Shown: one piece after another, positions 17,501 through 25,728 of the stretch
How the letters are laid out: each line of letters opens with the position of its first letter
Position numbering within the stretch: position 1 is the first letter of the stretch
From: Afipia sp.
GTDB taxonomy: Bacteria > Pseudomonadota > Alphaproteobacteria > Rhizobiales > Xanthobacteraceae
Assembly (NCBI GenBank): GCA_024508675.1
Contig: JANINQ010000005.1
Coordinates: forward strand, 496,001-560,000
Reading direction: 5' to 3'
DNA: 64,000 nucleotides
Made by a program: the position numbers and the translations under genes
Notes under the pieces: model-generated
Database searches by the model: none
Told to the model about the DNA's origin: nothing
What the model saw: only the letters and a program-made list of their open reading frames with translations

Positions 17501-20312
17501 TGCCGGCATTGGTCGTGGTGGTGGTGCCGGAAGACGTCCCCGTCCCCGCGACTGTAATTGTAAGGCCTGGCAGACTGACGATATTGCCACCGGTGAGCGT
17601 TACACCATTCTCGGTTTCGGTATAGGCCGACTGATTGAGCGTATAGGGAGTGCCGTAAGTGGTGCTTTGTGCGGTCAGATTGATCGTAAGGATTCGTGGC
17701 CCAAGCAGGGGATAACGGCCCGATGCCGCATTCCATATTGAACTGCTGAATCCCGTCGGCAGAGAGCCATTCTGCAACGTCGCCGTCGTCAGAGGCGACC
17801 CGCCGCCATGGTTCACCCCGCCGATGCCGGACGTATTGCTGTCCCAGTAGCTGTTGGTGACCGATGCGGCGGCCCCGGAGTCGACGCTGTTTTCACCGAT
17901 CAAGCCGCCGATATACGTTCCGGCTCCTCCGGTTACAGTTCCCGTGGAATAAGACGTTACGATGGACCCGCGATTTTCACCGACGAGCCCGCCGGACGAA
18001 CTTCCTGCACCACCTCCGTAGGTGACGCCACCCGTTCCGCCGCCACCTGAAACGGTGCCGGTCGCAAACGAATCCTTGATAACGCCGATCTCGCTCCCGG
18101 CGCTATAGCCCTCATTGAGGCCAACCAGGCCGCCGGCCCAGGTCTGAACACTCGAGGTCGGTACGGATACGGCGCCACTCGCGCGAGACTTCGATATGGT
18201 GCCCCAATTATATCCTACCAACCCACCGACAGTAGCACCCGTTCCGCTTCCGGAAACCGACGTGGTTGCATACACGTTGGTGATCGTGCCCATGTTTGCA
18301 GCGGCAACCGACCCGACAAAAGCGCTACCGGACGTGCTCGATACAGATCCCCCGATCATGCCAAGGTTTTCAACCCGCCCACCTGAATTGAAACTACCAT
18401 TCCCTCCGATCTGGGCGAACAGCCCAACACTCGGCGAGGTGGTCGATACAATCGTCATGTTGCTGATGGTGTTTCCGAGGCCATTGAAGTCTCCGGTGAA
18501 TCCAACATTGGCGACAAACGGAATGACAGAGTCCGTGTAGGTCTTCCCCGAGAGATCGAGCGGCTTCGCGAGCGCGTACCTTCCTGTCAGATTGCTGGCT
18601 ATCGCTTCGAGCTGCGCCATTGATTGAACGAGCGTGTAGGCATTTCCATTTATCGTAAGGCCAGCGCTCGCTCCAAGAAGCTGGATATTGCCTCCGCCAT
18701 AGAAATTCAGGTCGCCCGCACTGTTCGACCCGCCGATATTGTTATTTGTGGTCAGTACGACCTTGCCGTTACCCGATGCCGCGATCGACGAAATGATATT
18801 GATGCTGTTGTAAGCTGAAAGCGTCAGCGTGTTCGCTGAGCTCCATGTGATCGGCGCGGTGACATAGATATCGCCCGGACCACTGGCCTGTACGCCCGTA
18901 CCGGACGCGGTGGTCGCAGTCGTCTGCAGTGATACGTTGCTGCTGGCGAGATTGCTGCTGATCGTTGCGGCAGCGCCCGCGTCTACCGTCAGATCAACCG
19001 GGTCCACCAACCAGGTGCCAGTCGTGCCGAACGGCGCGGAAGCATCGACACGAAGACCGGCAAAATCGATGGTATGGCCGGATGTTTCGATCGTGCCGCC
19101 ATTTCCGCCGTCGGCTCCGCCTTTTGAGGTAATAAGACCCGCAACACTAGTGGTGCCGGTCGACCATAGCGTCACGTTGCCGCCATTGCCCGAGCCGGTC
19201 GCGTCAGCATTGATTCTGGTATTTGAATCCATGGTGAGGGATTGCGCTTGCTGCAGGGAGCCTCGTCCCTGAGCATCGCCCCCGATGCGAACTGTTCCGC
19301 CGCCGGTCCTGCCGGAAGCGGTCAAAGTCGCACCCTTCAGATTGATATCCCGGCCTGTAACGGTGATATTTCCGCCAGTACGGCGGCGAGACGCGGTATT
19401 CAGCTGGCCGGAAATATCGACGCGCCCACCCTCGCCTCCGCCGATAACAATGGCTCCAGCGCGCCCCGAGATAGACCGAGCCTGCACGAGTCCGGATATG
19501 TTCACCGCGTTGCGCGCAGCTTCGCGTGCCGTCGCAGCACTGATATTGACGCTGCCGCCATCGGCCTTGATCGTTCCCGAGTTGGTTATGAGCGCGCCGC
19601 TGTCGCGGGAGGATGTCGGAACTGCGACCTGAAGGAATCCATCACCAGAAAAATCCAGCGTCGCACGTTCGCCTGACCCGAGCCCGATCTTGCCAAGCGG
19701 AACATTGATGCTGCCGGAGTTGGAGACCGTTCCGCCGATCAGCGCAGCATAACCACCGCGCCCCACGTTGATCGCTCCGGCGTTGCTGACAGCCGCCGAC
19801 GCACCGTTCCCGGTAAACGTCCGCTTTCCGGACATGAAGTCGCCATCGCCAATGCCCAGCGTCGACGCGACGAAGCCTGCGGTGTTAACTACTCCGCTTC
19901 CAGTGATCGCAATGCCGTTTGGATTCACCAGATAGACCTGACCATTCGCGGTCAGCGATCCCGCAATCGTCGACGGCGCACTTCCGGTCACGCGATTCAA
20001 GATCGCCGAGGAAGCGTTCGGCTGGGTAAAGTTGACTGAACTTCCTGCGCCGATCGAGAAGCCAAGCCAGTTCACCACCGCGCTCTGGCTCGATTGTGTG
20101 ATGTTCAACTGATTGGCCGAAGGCTGATTGATAACCACGCTGCCGGCGGCAACACTGCCTCCCGTAGGCAGATTTTGTGCCCACGCCGGCGTCAGTGTCA
20201 CTCGTCCCGCCAACGCGGCGACGGCCAGCAAAAGCGTCAAATGAGAGCAACCCGCCACGTACCTCGACTTGAAGGAGCGAAGCAAAACGCGTTCGGCAAG
20301 ATTGTTGGACAT
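14586..20312 (-). CDS. Filamentous haemagglutinin-type two-partner secretion exoprotein with YDG and MBG repeats
   Basis: A 1908-aa TpsA exoprotein. An extended signal peptide (about 46 residues ending TPAWAQ) precedes the haemagglutination/TPS domain (about 47-165), with the diagnostic VNPNGIAITGSG. Residues 170-450 are beta-helical with many Asn/Gly. About 640-850 hold GLUG-like motifs (GGLVGYN, GGLVGEN). Residues 968-1669 are nine 78-aa YDG-type repeats, followed by two MBG-type repeats to about 1830. The tail has two late Cys residues and no sortase or anchor signal. The ATG at 20312 follows AAGGTAG and sits 7 bases after the transporter gene stop; the longer frame from 20399 overlaps that gene. 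Probably a surface adhesin or biofilm factor; function inferred. Confidence 0.9.
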   Translation of the reverse strand: MSNNLAERVLLRSFKSRYVAGCSHLTLLLAVAALAGRVTLTPAWAQNLPTGGSVAAGSVVINQPSANQLNITQSSQSAVVNWLGFSIGAGSSVNFTQPNASSAILNRVTGSAPSTIAGSLTANGQVYLVNPNGIAITGSGVVNTAGFVASTLGIGDGDFMSGKRTFTGNGASAAVSNAGAINVGRGGYAALIGGTVSNSGSINVPLGKIGLGSGERATLDFSGDGFLQVAVPTSSRDSGALITNSGTIKADGGSVNISAATAREAARNAVNISGLVQARSISGRAGAIVIGGGEGGRVDISGQLNTASRRRTGGNITVTGRDINLKGATLTASGRTGGGTVRIGGDAQGRGSLQQAQSLTMDSNTRINADATGSGNGGNVTLWSTGTTSVAGLITSKGGADGGNGGTIETSGHTIDFAGLRVDASAPFGTTGTWLVDPVDLTVDAGAAATISSNLASSNVSLQTTATTASGTGVQASGPGDIYVTAPITWSSANTLTLSAYNSINIISSIAASGNGKVVLTTNNNIGGSNSAGDLNFYGGGNIQLLGASAGLTINGNAYTLVQSMAQLEAIASNLTGRYALAKPLDLSGKTYTDSVIPFVANVGFTGDFNGLGNTISNMTIVSTTSPSVGLFAQIGGNGSFNSGGRVENLGMIGGSVSSTSGSAFVGSVAAANMGTITNVYATTSVSGSGTGATVGGLVGYNWGTISKSRASGAVSVPTSSVQTWAGGLVGLNEGYSAGSEIGVIKDSFATGTVSGGGGTGGVTYGGGAGSSSGGLVGENRGSIVTSYSTGTVTGGAGTYIGGLIGENSVDSGAAASVTNSYWDSNTSGIGGVNHGGGSPLTTATLQNGSLPTGFSSSIWNAASGRYPLLGPRILTINLTAQSTTYGTPYTLNQSAYTETENGVTLTGGNIVSLPGLTITVAGTGTSSGTTTTTNAGNYLLSAAGASASGFIISYGTAPSYLTVNPRVVTLTGTRSYNGSTSIAAGILSASNVVGADNIGLTGAGSVASANASGSPQTLNLSGLSLSNSNYTLTGGTGTVTITPLVVSLTGSRSYNGSTSIAAGILSASNVVGADNIGLTGSGSVTSANASGTPQTLNLSGLSLSNSNYTLTGASGSVTINPLPVTLTGTQVYNGLTAVTATLSASNLIGGDTLTISGTSTGTLASANAGAQAMTSLAGLSLSNSNYTLTGGTGTVTVTPLVVSLTGSRSYNGSTSIAAGILSASNVVGADNIGLTGSGSVASANASGTPQTLNLSGLSLSNNNYTLTGASGSVTINPLPVMLTGTQVYNGLTAVTATLSASNLIGGDTLTISGTPTGTLASANAGAQAMTSLAGLSLSNSNYTLTGGTGTVTITPLVVSLTGSRSYNGSTGIAAGILTASNVVGADNIGLTGTGSVASANASGTPQTLNLAGLSLTNSNYTLTGASGSVTINPLPVTLTGTQVYNGSTAVTATLSASNLIGGDTLTISGTPTGTLASANAGAQAMTSLAGLSLSNSNYTLTGGTGTLTVTPLVVTLTGSRSYNGSASIAGGILSASNVVGADNIGLTGTGSVASANASGTPQTLNLSGLSLSNSNYTLTGASGSVTINPLPVMLTGTQVYNGLTAVTATLSASNLIGGDTLTISGTPTGTLASANAGAQAMTSLAGLSLNNSNYTLTGGAGTVTVTPAPITVTALGGTSTYGASPANPGLSASGLQNGETVGVLTGLSNSFGIIGASGVLGSPYTLSVIGTLTNGNYFVTARNTGTWTVTPAPVTVTAVSGSSVFGSSPANPGLSATGLQNGESVAVLTGLSNSFGITSTSSPGNSPYALLVTGTMTNPNYTVAGRIDGTWTVTVPSGAPEQFASVGANNNFYPTLLPDNAKPLQSSELEIPKDGMRVLSSDSRFNSAFVCFSSGSGTAPSCFSEAR
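15306..17411 (-). repeat. Nine tandem 234-base repeats encoding YDG-type domains
   Basis: Exactly 2106 bases, nine units of 78 codons. Two unit types occur. Type A begins LTG-SRSYNGSTSIAAG and type B begins LTGTQVYNGLTAVTATLS. Reading from the N-terminus the order is A, then A-B four times, so the higher-order unit is about 468 bases. All units end with SNSNYTLTG and a xVTxxPL junction. The copies are nearly identical in places, which makes the array prone to recombination and assembly collapse. Confidence 0.9.
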
Positions 20313-20319
20313 GACTACC

Positions 20320-22107
20320 TTAGAATCTGAACGCGGATACGACAGTAAAGCGATTGTTGGCCGGAACGCCGTCGTTGCGTTCTGCCCGCGCATATTCAAG
20401 GCTCAGCGAGCCGTTCGACAGCGTTCCCGCCATGGCTCCACCAAGACGAATGCCGCCGCCATAGGACACAGCATGGATGCGCGACGCCTCAAGTGCAGTC
20501 GGCTGCTGCAACGAGACTTCGCCAAATGCGCCAAACAGGTAAGGAACAGCAACGCCGCCAATCCCCAACTCGGCTATTCGCGGAAGATTCCAAGGCGACT
20601 GTAATTCACCCCGCACAACGTAGCCCTGATCACCAACAATCGATCCGGCATCGAAAGCCGAAATGCCTGACGTGTTGGCGATACCGATCTGCTCACTTCT
20701 GAGGAGAGGCGTGTTGAACGAGTATTGCACACGAGCCGAAAGGCTGACCGCAAGATGATCCATCAAGACCTGGTTGTATCCAAAGGACGCATCCAGTTTC
20801 TGGAATTCAGCGTCAGCACCCTGACGGGAGAGCGGCAACACCGCCGTTGCCTGGGATGCAGTTCTTGCGCCGAATGCATCGATGCCGAAGGATGCCGTCA
20901 CGCGGCCAGACACGGTCGCGCCCCATGGCGTGAAGACATCGCCGTCGTGGGTGATCCGGGCGATGCGCAGGCGGTCGAGCGACAGCGGCACAGGCGTTCC
21001 CGCGACAAACAGGCTCTGCTGCTCGTCCTGCGCGTCAAAGGAAACCTCACTATTGAAGTTTGCCGAACGTCCACGGAGCCAGGCATAACGAAGGCGGAAC
21101 GACAGGCGATCATAGGTATCCGTGGACTGAATCCCGGCAACGGCCCGGGGTGTCGTCCTCGCATCGGTATACTCAGCATTGAAGGTCAGGCCATCGATCC
21201 AGAGCGGAAGAACGAAACCTGCGGCAAGCGTCCGGTTGCGCGGATATCGGTCCACAAAGCTGTTATCACCGTCATTGGGATGACCGCTTGCCCGAAGGTA
21301 GATCAGTTCGCCAAAACCCGCAGCGCTGTTGATGTCAACGCCCGCGCCGACCACCGTGCGGCCAAGTGCTTTCGACAAGGTATTGTCGAACGTCAAAACC
21401 TCGGAGACAGCCTGATACCTGGCTTCAACAATCAGGACAGCGCCACCCTCGCGCGTCCCCGGAGCCAGCGTCGACCGCAGAACGACGCCGGGTGTATCGC
21501 CAGCGAGCAACACGCGCCGCTCGATTTCCGCCAATGTCACATCGCGGCGTTCCGTAAGCGGCCCTATCAGCCCGCTGATCCGCTGCCGTACCGTATCCGG
21601 CACGCCTCTGGTTTCGACACGCTCGATGAACCCATTTACGACGACAAGCCTGAGCCTGCTTCCGTTGAGCAATTTTTGCGGAGGAAGAATAACGCGCACG
21701 AGCACGTAGCCTGCCCGCGCATATGCAGTCTCGAGTTCGCGCGCCGCTGCAAAGATTTCCGCGCCGGTGACGATGCGCCCGGTGAGACGCCGTTCGAGAT
21801 CATCGGCCGCGCCTGCCAGCTGCGGCATCCCGCCAGTCACACTCACGCCTGAAAGCGTGACTGTCAGCTTCTCTGCACCGACCGGAGCTGAAAGGCCCGG
21901 CGCGCCCTGTATTGAGACGCCGCTGGACCGCTCGGCATTCGGACGAAAGGTCGGCGGCGTGATCTGCGAGGCAGTCTGCCCAAACGCGGATGCAGAGAGA
22001 AGTATCGCCACCAGAAACGAGCCGCCGGATGCGATGCCGTTGGCTCGACAAAAACGCCAAGCCTCATGGCGCAAACCGATATTTGAAAGTTCGCGCCGCT
22101 TCAGCAT
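20320..22107 (-). CDS. ShlB/FhaC/HecB family two-partner secretion outer-membrane transporter
   Basis: A 595-aa TpsB protein. The signal peptide (about residues 28-45, LLSASAFGQ) comes after a basic N-terminal extension. A POTRA_2 region spans about 75-150 (AYARAGYVLVRVILPPQKL), a second POTRA about 155-230, and the rest is a 16-strand-type barrel ending in Phe (VSAFRF). The VRGY motif of loop 6 appears as VVRGELQSP, with Glu for Tyr. It exports the exoprotein gene that follows 7 bases later. A strong 5'-leader hairpin (22129-22158) lies 22 bases before the ATG. Confidence 0.9.
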   Translation of the reverse strand: MLKRRELSNIGLRHEAWRFCRANGIASGGSFLVAILLSASAFGQTASQITPPTFRPNAERSSGVSIQGAPGLSAPVGAEKLTVTLSGVSVTGGMPQLAGAADDLERRLTGRIVTGAEIFAAARELETAYARAGYVLVRVILPPQKLLNGSRLRLVVVNGFIERVETRGVPDTVRQRISGLIGPLTERRDVTLAEIERRVLLAGDTPGVVLRSTLAPGTREGGAVLIVEARYQAVSEVLTFDNTLSKALGRTVVGAGVDINSAAGFGELIYLRASGHPNDGDNSFVDRYPRNRTLAAGFVLPLWIDGLTFNAEYTDARTTPRAVAGIQSTDTYDRLSFRLRYAWLRGRSANFNSEVSFDAQDEQQSLFVAGTPVPLSLDRLRIARITHDGDVFTPWGATVSGRVTASFGIDAFGARTASQATAVLPLSRQGADAEFQKLDASFGYNQVLMDHLAVSLSARVQYSFNTPLLRSEQIGIANTSGISAFDAGSIVGDQGYVVRGELQSPWNLPRIAELGIGGVAVPYLFGAFGEVSLQQPTALEASRIHAVSYGGGIRLGGAMAGTLSNGSLSLEYARAERNDGVPANNRFTVVSAFRF

Positions 22108-22514
22108 GTCCTGACTCTGGTCGGATTTGACCGCTTCTGGCGCAACACCAGAACGGTCGTTGTTCTACCGACTCCTCACCTCCAATTCAGTGCGAAGAAA
22201 AGTATCGCCATCACGCGATCTGGACGCACGGTCGCGTCCGGAATAGCCGCTGGCTTCTGTGCTTCTGAATCGGCTGCGCACTGGCGGCCTTTCATCCTTT
22301 CTTAACCCGCTGTGCGATGCCGAATAATTTCATATTTTTGAAGTTGCGGTTTACGGATTCGAAAAGCTCCCACCGCGCGCGCCGAGCATCTTCCATAATC
22401 GGAGAACGCCCAACACTCTATCTGGATGAATAATTTTCAAGCGTCGCAGGGGACGATCAACATCCGTCATCCAGACAAGGGAATTGACGAATGGAAACAG
22501 AAGCGCTTGCAGCG
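22108..22514. other. Intergenic stretch upstream of the secretion operon
   Basis: About 400 bases between the FhaC-type gene and the MarR gene, both on the minus strand. It contains the leader hairpin described separately and an AT-rich patch near 22325-22350 that may hold the promoter. No gene is supported. Confidence 0.5.
22129..22158 (-). promoter_or_regulatory. Leader hairpin before the two-partner secretion operon
   Basis: An inverted repeat with arms GACCGCTTCTGG and CCAGAACGGTC (one bulged base), loop CGCAACA. It ends 22 bases before the start codon at 22107, so the hairpin would sit in the 5' UTR next to the ribosome binding site (CAGGAC). It may be a translational control element or an operator. 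Confidence 0.5.
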
Positions 22515-23000
22515 CTACGCTGTGAGATACCTAGCCAGCTGTGTGGCGTGGTCCGCGTCGCGGCGCAGCCCTTCCATCATCACCGTCAATCTCTCCAGAT
22601 CCTTGTGATCAAGTGAGGCGAACAGCGCTTGATTCACCGACGCCTGAATCGAGGTGAGGCTGTCGAGCTTCTCCAGGCCGCACTCGGTTATAAGCAGGCG
22701 AACACGCCGCCTGTCCGTCGCGTGCGGCAATTTCGTCAGAAGGCCCTTCTGAACCAGCTTCCCCACTTCGAACGTGACGAATGCACTGCTGAGACGCAAT
22801 CGCCGAGCGATCTCGGCGATACCGACCTCGCTTTCCGGCTCAGCCTGACTGACCGCGATCAGGATCAGGTACTCTGATTGCGAAAGGCCGATGAAGCGTG
22901 CAAGACAATGCCATGCGCTGCTGAGTCCCTTCTCGAGGGCGAAGAGATCGCACCACAGCGTGACGTCGCAGGGCCGCTCGAGGCACTCCCGATGTGCCAT
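22515..23000 (-). CDS. MarR family transcriptional regulator
   Basis: A 161-aa regulator with a MarR winged helix at about residues 40-115: SQSEYLILIAVSQAE, IAEIARRLRLSSAFVTFEVGKL (recognition helix), then the wing ATDRRRVRLLIT. Three N-terminal Cys residues (CLERPCDVTLWC) are unusual and could make it redox-responsive; that is speculation. It lies 24 bases behind the DUF6455 gene and downstream of the FNR-type box at 23711, so it may be part of an oxygen- or nitrate-controlled operon. Confidence 0.85.
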   Translation of the reverse strand: MAHRECLERPCDVTLWCDLFALEKGLSSAWHCLARFIGLSQSEYLILIAVSQAEPESEVGIAEIARRLRLSSAFVTFEVGKLVQKGLLTKLPHATDRRRVRLLITECGLEKLDSLTSIQASVNQALFASLDHKDLERLTVMMEGLRRDADHATQLARYLTA

Positions 23001-23024
23001 GGTCAGAAAGACCTCGTCATTTTC

Positions 23025-23447
23025 CTATCGATCAACCTCGGTGTTTTTCTGAAGAGCCTCGAGTGTCTGGGTATTGGGACAGTATTCCGAGCGGCCTGAT
23101 CTATTATGAGCGAAGTCGCTCGCGCACCGCCTGGCCGAGGCACAATTGCCGCACACGCGGTCGAGATCACGCAGGACCTTGGGGTGACGCGCTCGCATGA
23201 GGCTTTCGGACAAGCCCATTTCAGCGAGACGTTTCTCCAGAAGCCACTCGATATTGGCACCTTGAGACGCCAGCCTGAAAAGTTCTGGCACCGTTACGCC
23301 AAGATCTCGCGCAATGCTTCCAAGCTCCTGCGAGTCAAGGGATCGAAGTTCGCGCGATCGGGTGAAGCGCGAAGAAAGGCCTCTTGTCCAAGCTATGAAA
23401 CCGCTAAAAAGCGGCAAGCGCGCGTCAGATTGAGTTTGCGGCGACAT
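23025..23447 (-). CDS. DUF6455 family protein
   Basis: A 140-aa protein whose C-terminal half fits DUF6455: an RHPKVLRDLDRVCGNCASARRC segment, then YCPNTQTLEAL. The four Cys (CGNC, C, YC) could bind a metal or cluster. The N-terminal half has a short hydrophobic stretch and a DUF1127-like helix (ELRSLDSQELGSIARDLG). ATG at 23447 is preceded by GAGG. The function of the family is unknown; here it lies between a small FNR-box membrane protein and a MarR gene, close to nnrS. Confidence 0.8.
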   Translation of the reverse strand: MSPQTQSDARLPLFSGFIAWTRGLSSRFTRSRELRSLDSQELGSIARDLGVTVPELFRLASQGANIEWLLEKRLAEMGLSESLMRARHPKVLRDLDRVCGNCASARRCASDFAHNRSGRSEYCPNTQTLEALQKNTEVDR

Positions 23448-23511
23448 GGAAGAACCTCGTCTGGTGGAGGTGGAGTCTGTCTCGACGTGTCAGCGGCACC
23501 GATCCCGACGC

Positions 23512-23655
23512 TCAGAAAGCGCGGCGACGCGGCTTGGGATAGCCGGCTTTCAGGCGGCTGGGCTTTGCCTGAGAATCTGCCAACAACAGAGCCGTGCCGA
23601 GACCGGCAAGGAACAGCAGAACGATAGCCGAAAGAATGATCGCATTGACGGGCAT
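23512..23655 (-). CDS. Small single-pass membrane protein, 47 aa
   Basis: A short gene with ATG at 23655 and TGA at 23512-23514. It starts MPVNAIILSAIVLLFLAGLG, one transmembrane helix (about residues 4-26), followed by a short basic tail (KPSRLKAGYPKPRRRAF) that should face the cytoplasm. GAGGAG is 8 bases before the ATG. A perfect FNR-type box lies 63 bases upstream of the start codon, giving a 20-base leader if it acts at -41.5. It may be a small subunit or assembly factor of a respiratory complex; no family recognised. Confidence 0.75.
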   Translation of the reverse strand: MPVNAIILSAIVLLFLAGLGTALLLADSQAKPSRLKAGYPKPRRRAF

Positions 23656-23710
23656 TGTCCGATCTCCTCTTCAGGAGATTACAGACTACCCCTTTGCTGA
23701 ACAGCAGTCC

Positions 23711-23724
23711 TTGATTCTGATCAA
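23711..23724. promoter_or_regulatory. FNR/NNR-type box (perfect consensus)
   Basis: TTGATTCTGATCAA, a full match to TTGAT-N4-ATCAA. It lies in the 135-base gap between nnrS and the 47-aa gene. Centred at 23717.5, it would place a class II start site near 23676 for the minus-strand 47-aa/DUF6455/MarR unit. The likely binder is an Fnr, FixK or the NarR-like protein at 37132. Confidence 0.8.
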
Positions 23725-23790
23725 ATCGGCATCAAGGCGCTCAACAGAGGCATCCCGCCACCTCTCGTTACCGAGATAGCACCGCAGGCG

Positions 23791-24984
23791 CTATCGGCGT
23801 TTCGCCTCGGTTAGAAGCGCCGGACCGAAACAAGCCGCAAAGCCAAGAAATGCCAGGACCCATGCGAAGCTTGCTACATGCAGGAGCTGGCCGCTCCAGT
23901 CCGGCGAGATGACGGCGCAGATACGGGCAAGCGCGGCAACCACAACAGCAACGTAAATTCCCTGTGTCGATAGCGAAGCGGTCAACGGCCGGTTGGTATG
24001 GCCGAGGCTTGCCCGCGTCATCACGGCTAACGTCATTACTCCGGCAGCTCCCGCCATCCACGCGTGAAGACCTGCGCTTGCGGGAACGAGATTGAAGGCA
24101 GATGCAGCAACCAGCAGAAAACCCAAAGGAACGAAGGCATATCCAACATGCAGAATCAGGACGAGCCGCTCGCCGAAAGTCCGGTCGCCTGCCCATCGGC
24201 CGAGGCGGACGATGTGCAACATTCCAGCCAGGGCAAACGCGCCACCGATCAAAGGCCCATCTTGCCAGAAAATCCACGCGAGTAGCGCCACCGCGCTCGC
24301 GGCAACGACAGCGACATCAAAACCGGCGAAAGGCGACGGCAGCCGCCCGGGCTTCTCACGGGCAAGCCAGTTCCGCGTGAAACTTGGAATGATCCGGCCC
24401 CCGATCAACACGATCAACATGACAACAATCGCAATGCCCGCGCGAATGCCATAATCTGCGGTACCCTTAAAGTGTGCTTCGAGATGAAAGGCGATGTTGC
24501 CGACCAGAAGAAACGCGACCAGGGCAACGACCTTGAGATTCCGCCAGTTGCTTCCAGCAAGGATTTCGCGCGCAGCCGCAGCCGTAATCAAAGCCAGAAA
24601 GGCAACGTCGATCGCCATAGCCGCCAGCCAGCCGATCTGTGCCGAACATGTCACGGCGAAGCGGCCCAGAATCCAGACGATGACCAGCACAAGCAATGGC
24701 GCGCCCTGAAGAGGCAACCGGCCGGTCCAGTTTGGAATTGCTGTGAACAGAAATCCGGTGATCACCGCAGGCAGGTAGCCGTAAAGCATTTCGTGGATGT
24801 GCCAGTCGCGCGGCGCAAACGCCGTGGTCAGCATCAATTCCCCGAGAAACACCGGCAACCACACCAGAATCGCCAACCCGGCATAGATCGCTCCAAGCAG
24901 AAAAAACGGCCTGAACCCATACGACAGCACCGCAGGTCCCTGATAGGACCGCAGGCGCGGCACCGGCGTATGTTGAGTGGTCAT
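23791..24984 (-). CDS. nnrS: NnrS family protein
   Basis: A 397-aa polytopic membrane protein with about twelve hydrophobic helices. Family landmarks are the N-terminal LSYGFRPFFLLGAIYAG, WHIHEMLYGYLPAVITGFL (His ligands) and the later GGRIIPSFTRNWLAR. NnrS is a haem- and copper-containing protein made during denitrification and linked to nitric oxide stress resistance. The ATG at 24984 has a near-perfect GGGGAGGTGA before it; the longer frame from 25065 is rejected. It lies 168 bases after DUF2478. Confidence 0.92.
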   Translation of the reverse strand: MTTQHTPVPRLRSYQGPAVLSYGFRPFFLLGAIYAGLAILVWLPVFLGELMLTTAFAPRDWHIHEMLYGYLPAVITGFLFTAIPNWTGRLPLQGAPLLVLVIVWILGRFAVTCSAQIGWLAAMAIDVAFLALITAAAAREILAGSNWRNLKVVALVAFLLVGNIAFHLEAHFKGTADYGIRAGIAIVVMLIVLIGGRIIPSFTRNWLAREKPGRLPSPFAGFDVAVVAASAVALLAWIFWQDGPLIGGAFALAGMLHIVRLGRWAGDRTFGERLVLILHVGYAFVPLGFLLVAASAFNLVPASAGLHAWMAGAAGVMTLAVMTRASLGHTNRPLTASLSTQGIYVAVVVAALARICAVISPDWSGQLLHVASFAWVLAFLGFAACFGPALLTEAKRR

Positions 24985-25152
24985 CCGATCACCTCCCCTG
25001 GATAAATGCCCCGGACCGTCCAGGCACTCGCTCAGTATCAATACAGCGCAGACATCCGGGCTCATGGGCTCGCGGGCATACCCGTTGAATGCAACCCCGA
25101 ACTATCGATCGGCCTTGGACGAAGGTGCCTACGCAACCTCTGCCGGAACAGA

Positions 25153-25728
25153 CTATCCCGCTCCGCAAAGTGATTTTTCTTCGAGTCTCGCAAGCCATTT
25201 AGCGATCTGGTCGGTGTCTTCCGAGAATTCAATCGAGAACTCCCCGGCAAAATCTCTCCAGGCGCTTAAGTTGCGCGCCGGAACTCCGATAATGGCGGGG
25301 ATGCCGCGCTCCAGCGCTTTTGCCATCAGGCCGCACATTCCGCCGCCATCGCATTCCACCTTGCCGAACTTGTTCAGCACAAGAAGATCAGGATCGTTCT
25401 GAAGACTGCTTTCAACCTTCATGGAGGCTTCGACCAGCGCCGCCGCATCAAGACGACATCCCCTCGCGCCCGCGCCGCGGTTTTCAAAAAGCAGAGTGCG
25501 GTGGCCGCTTGCAAGATCCTCCAGCAAGACATCGCAGCGTCTGTCGGCCCCTTCGAAGGCGGGGTGCTGCAGAACCCCCGAGAGCGTCAAATGACGTAAG
25601 CCGCATTCGCTGACGATCCACTTGAACAGAGCGTCAGGATATTCGTCGTTTGGATAGACGATCGCAGCGAGACTCGATTCGAGTTGCCGCGTCAGATCAG
25701 GCGCCGGGGCGGAATGCATTGCAAACAT
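25153..25728 (-). CDS. DUF2478 domain-containing protein
   Basis: A 191-aa cytoplasmic protein recognised as DUF2478 from LAAIVYPNDEYPDALF, a central LEDLASG, LLFENRGAGARGCRLD, DLLVLNKFGKVECDGGGM and a C-terminal IPAIIGVP. The fold resembles P-loop NTPase-like nucleotide proteins but lacks a clean Walker A. The family often sits next to molybdate transport or molybdoenzyme genes, which fits the nar cluster. Start ATG 25728 has GAGG 9 bases before it and overlaps the moaB-like gene by 32 bases; the longer frame begins with TTG. Confidence 0.8.
   Translation of the reverse strand: MFAMHSAPAPDLTRQLESSLAAIVYPNDEYPDALFKWIVSECGLRHLTLSGVLQHPAFEGADRRCDVLLEDLASGHRTLLFENRGAGARGCRLDAAALVEASMKVESSLQNDPDLLVLNKFGKVECDGGGMCGLMAKALERGIPAIIGVPARNLSAWRDFAGEFSIEFSEDTDQIAKWLARLEEKSLCGAG

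Noticed and set aside
20725-21852. 375-codon open frame on the plus strand
   Set aside because: Antisense to the FhaC-type gene, no family features.
25028-25041. FNR-like site before nnrS (TTGAT-ACTG-AGCGA on the minus strand)
   Set aside because: One half is poor, and a -41.5 position would put the start site inside the nnrS Shine-Dalgarno.
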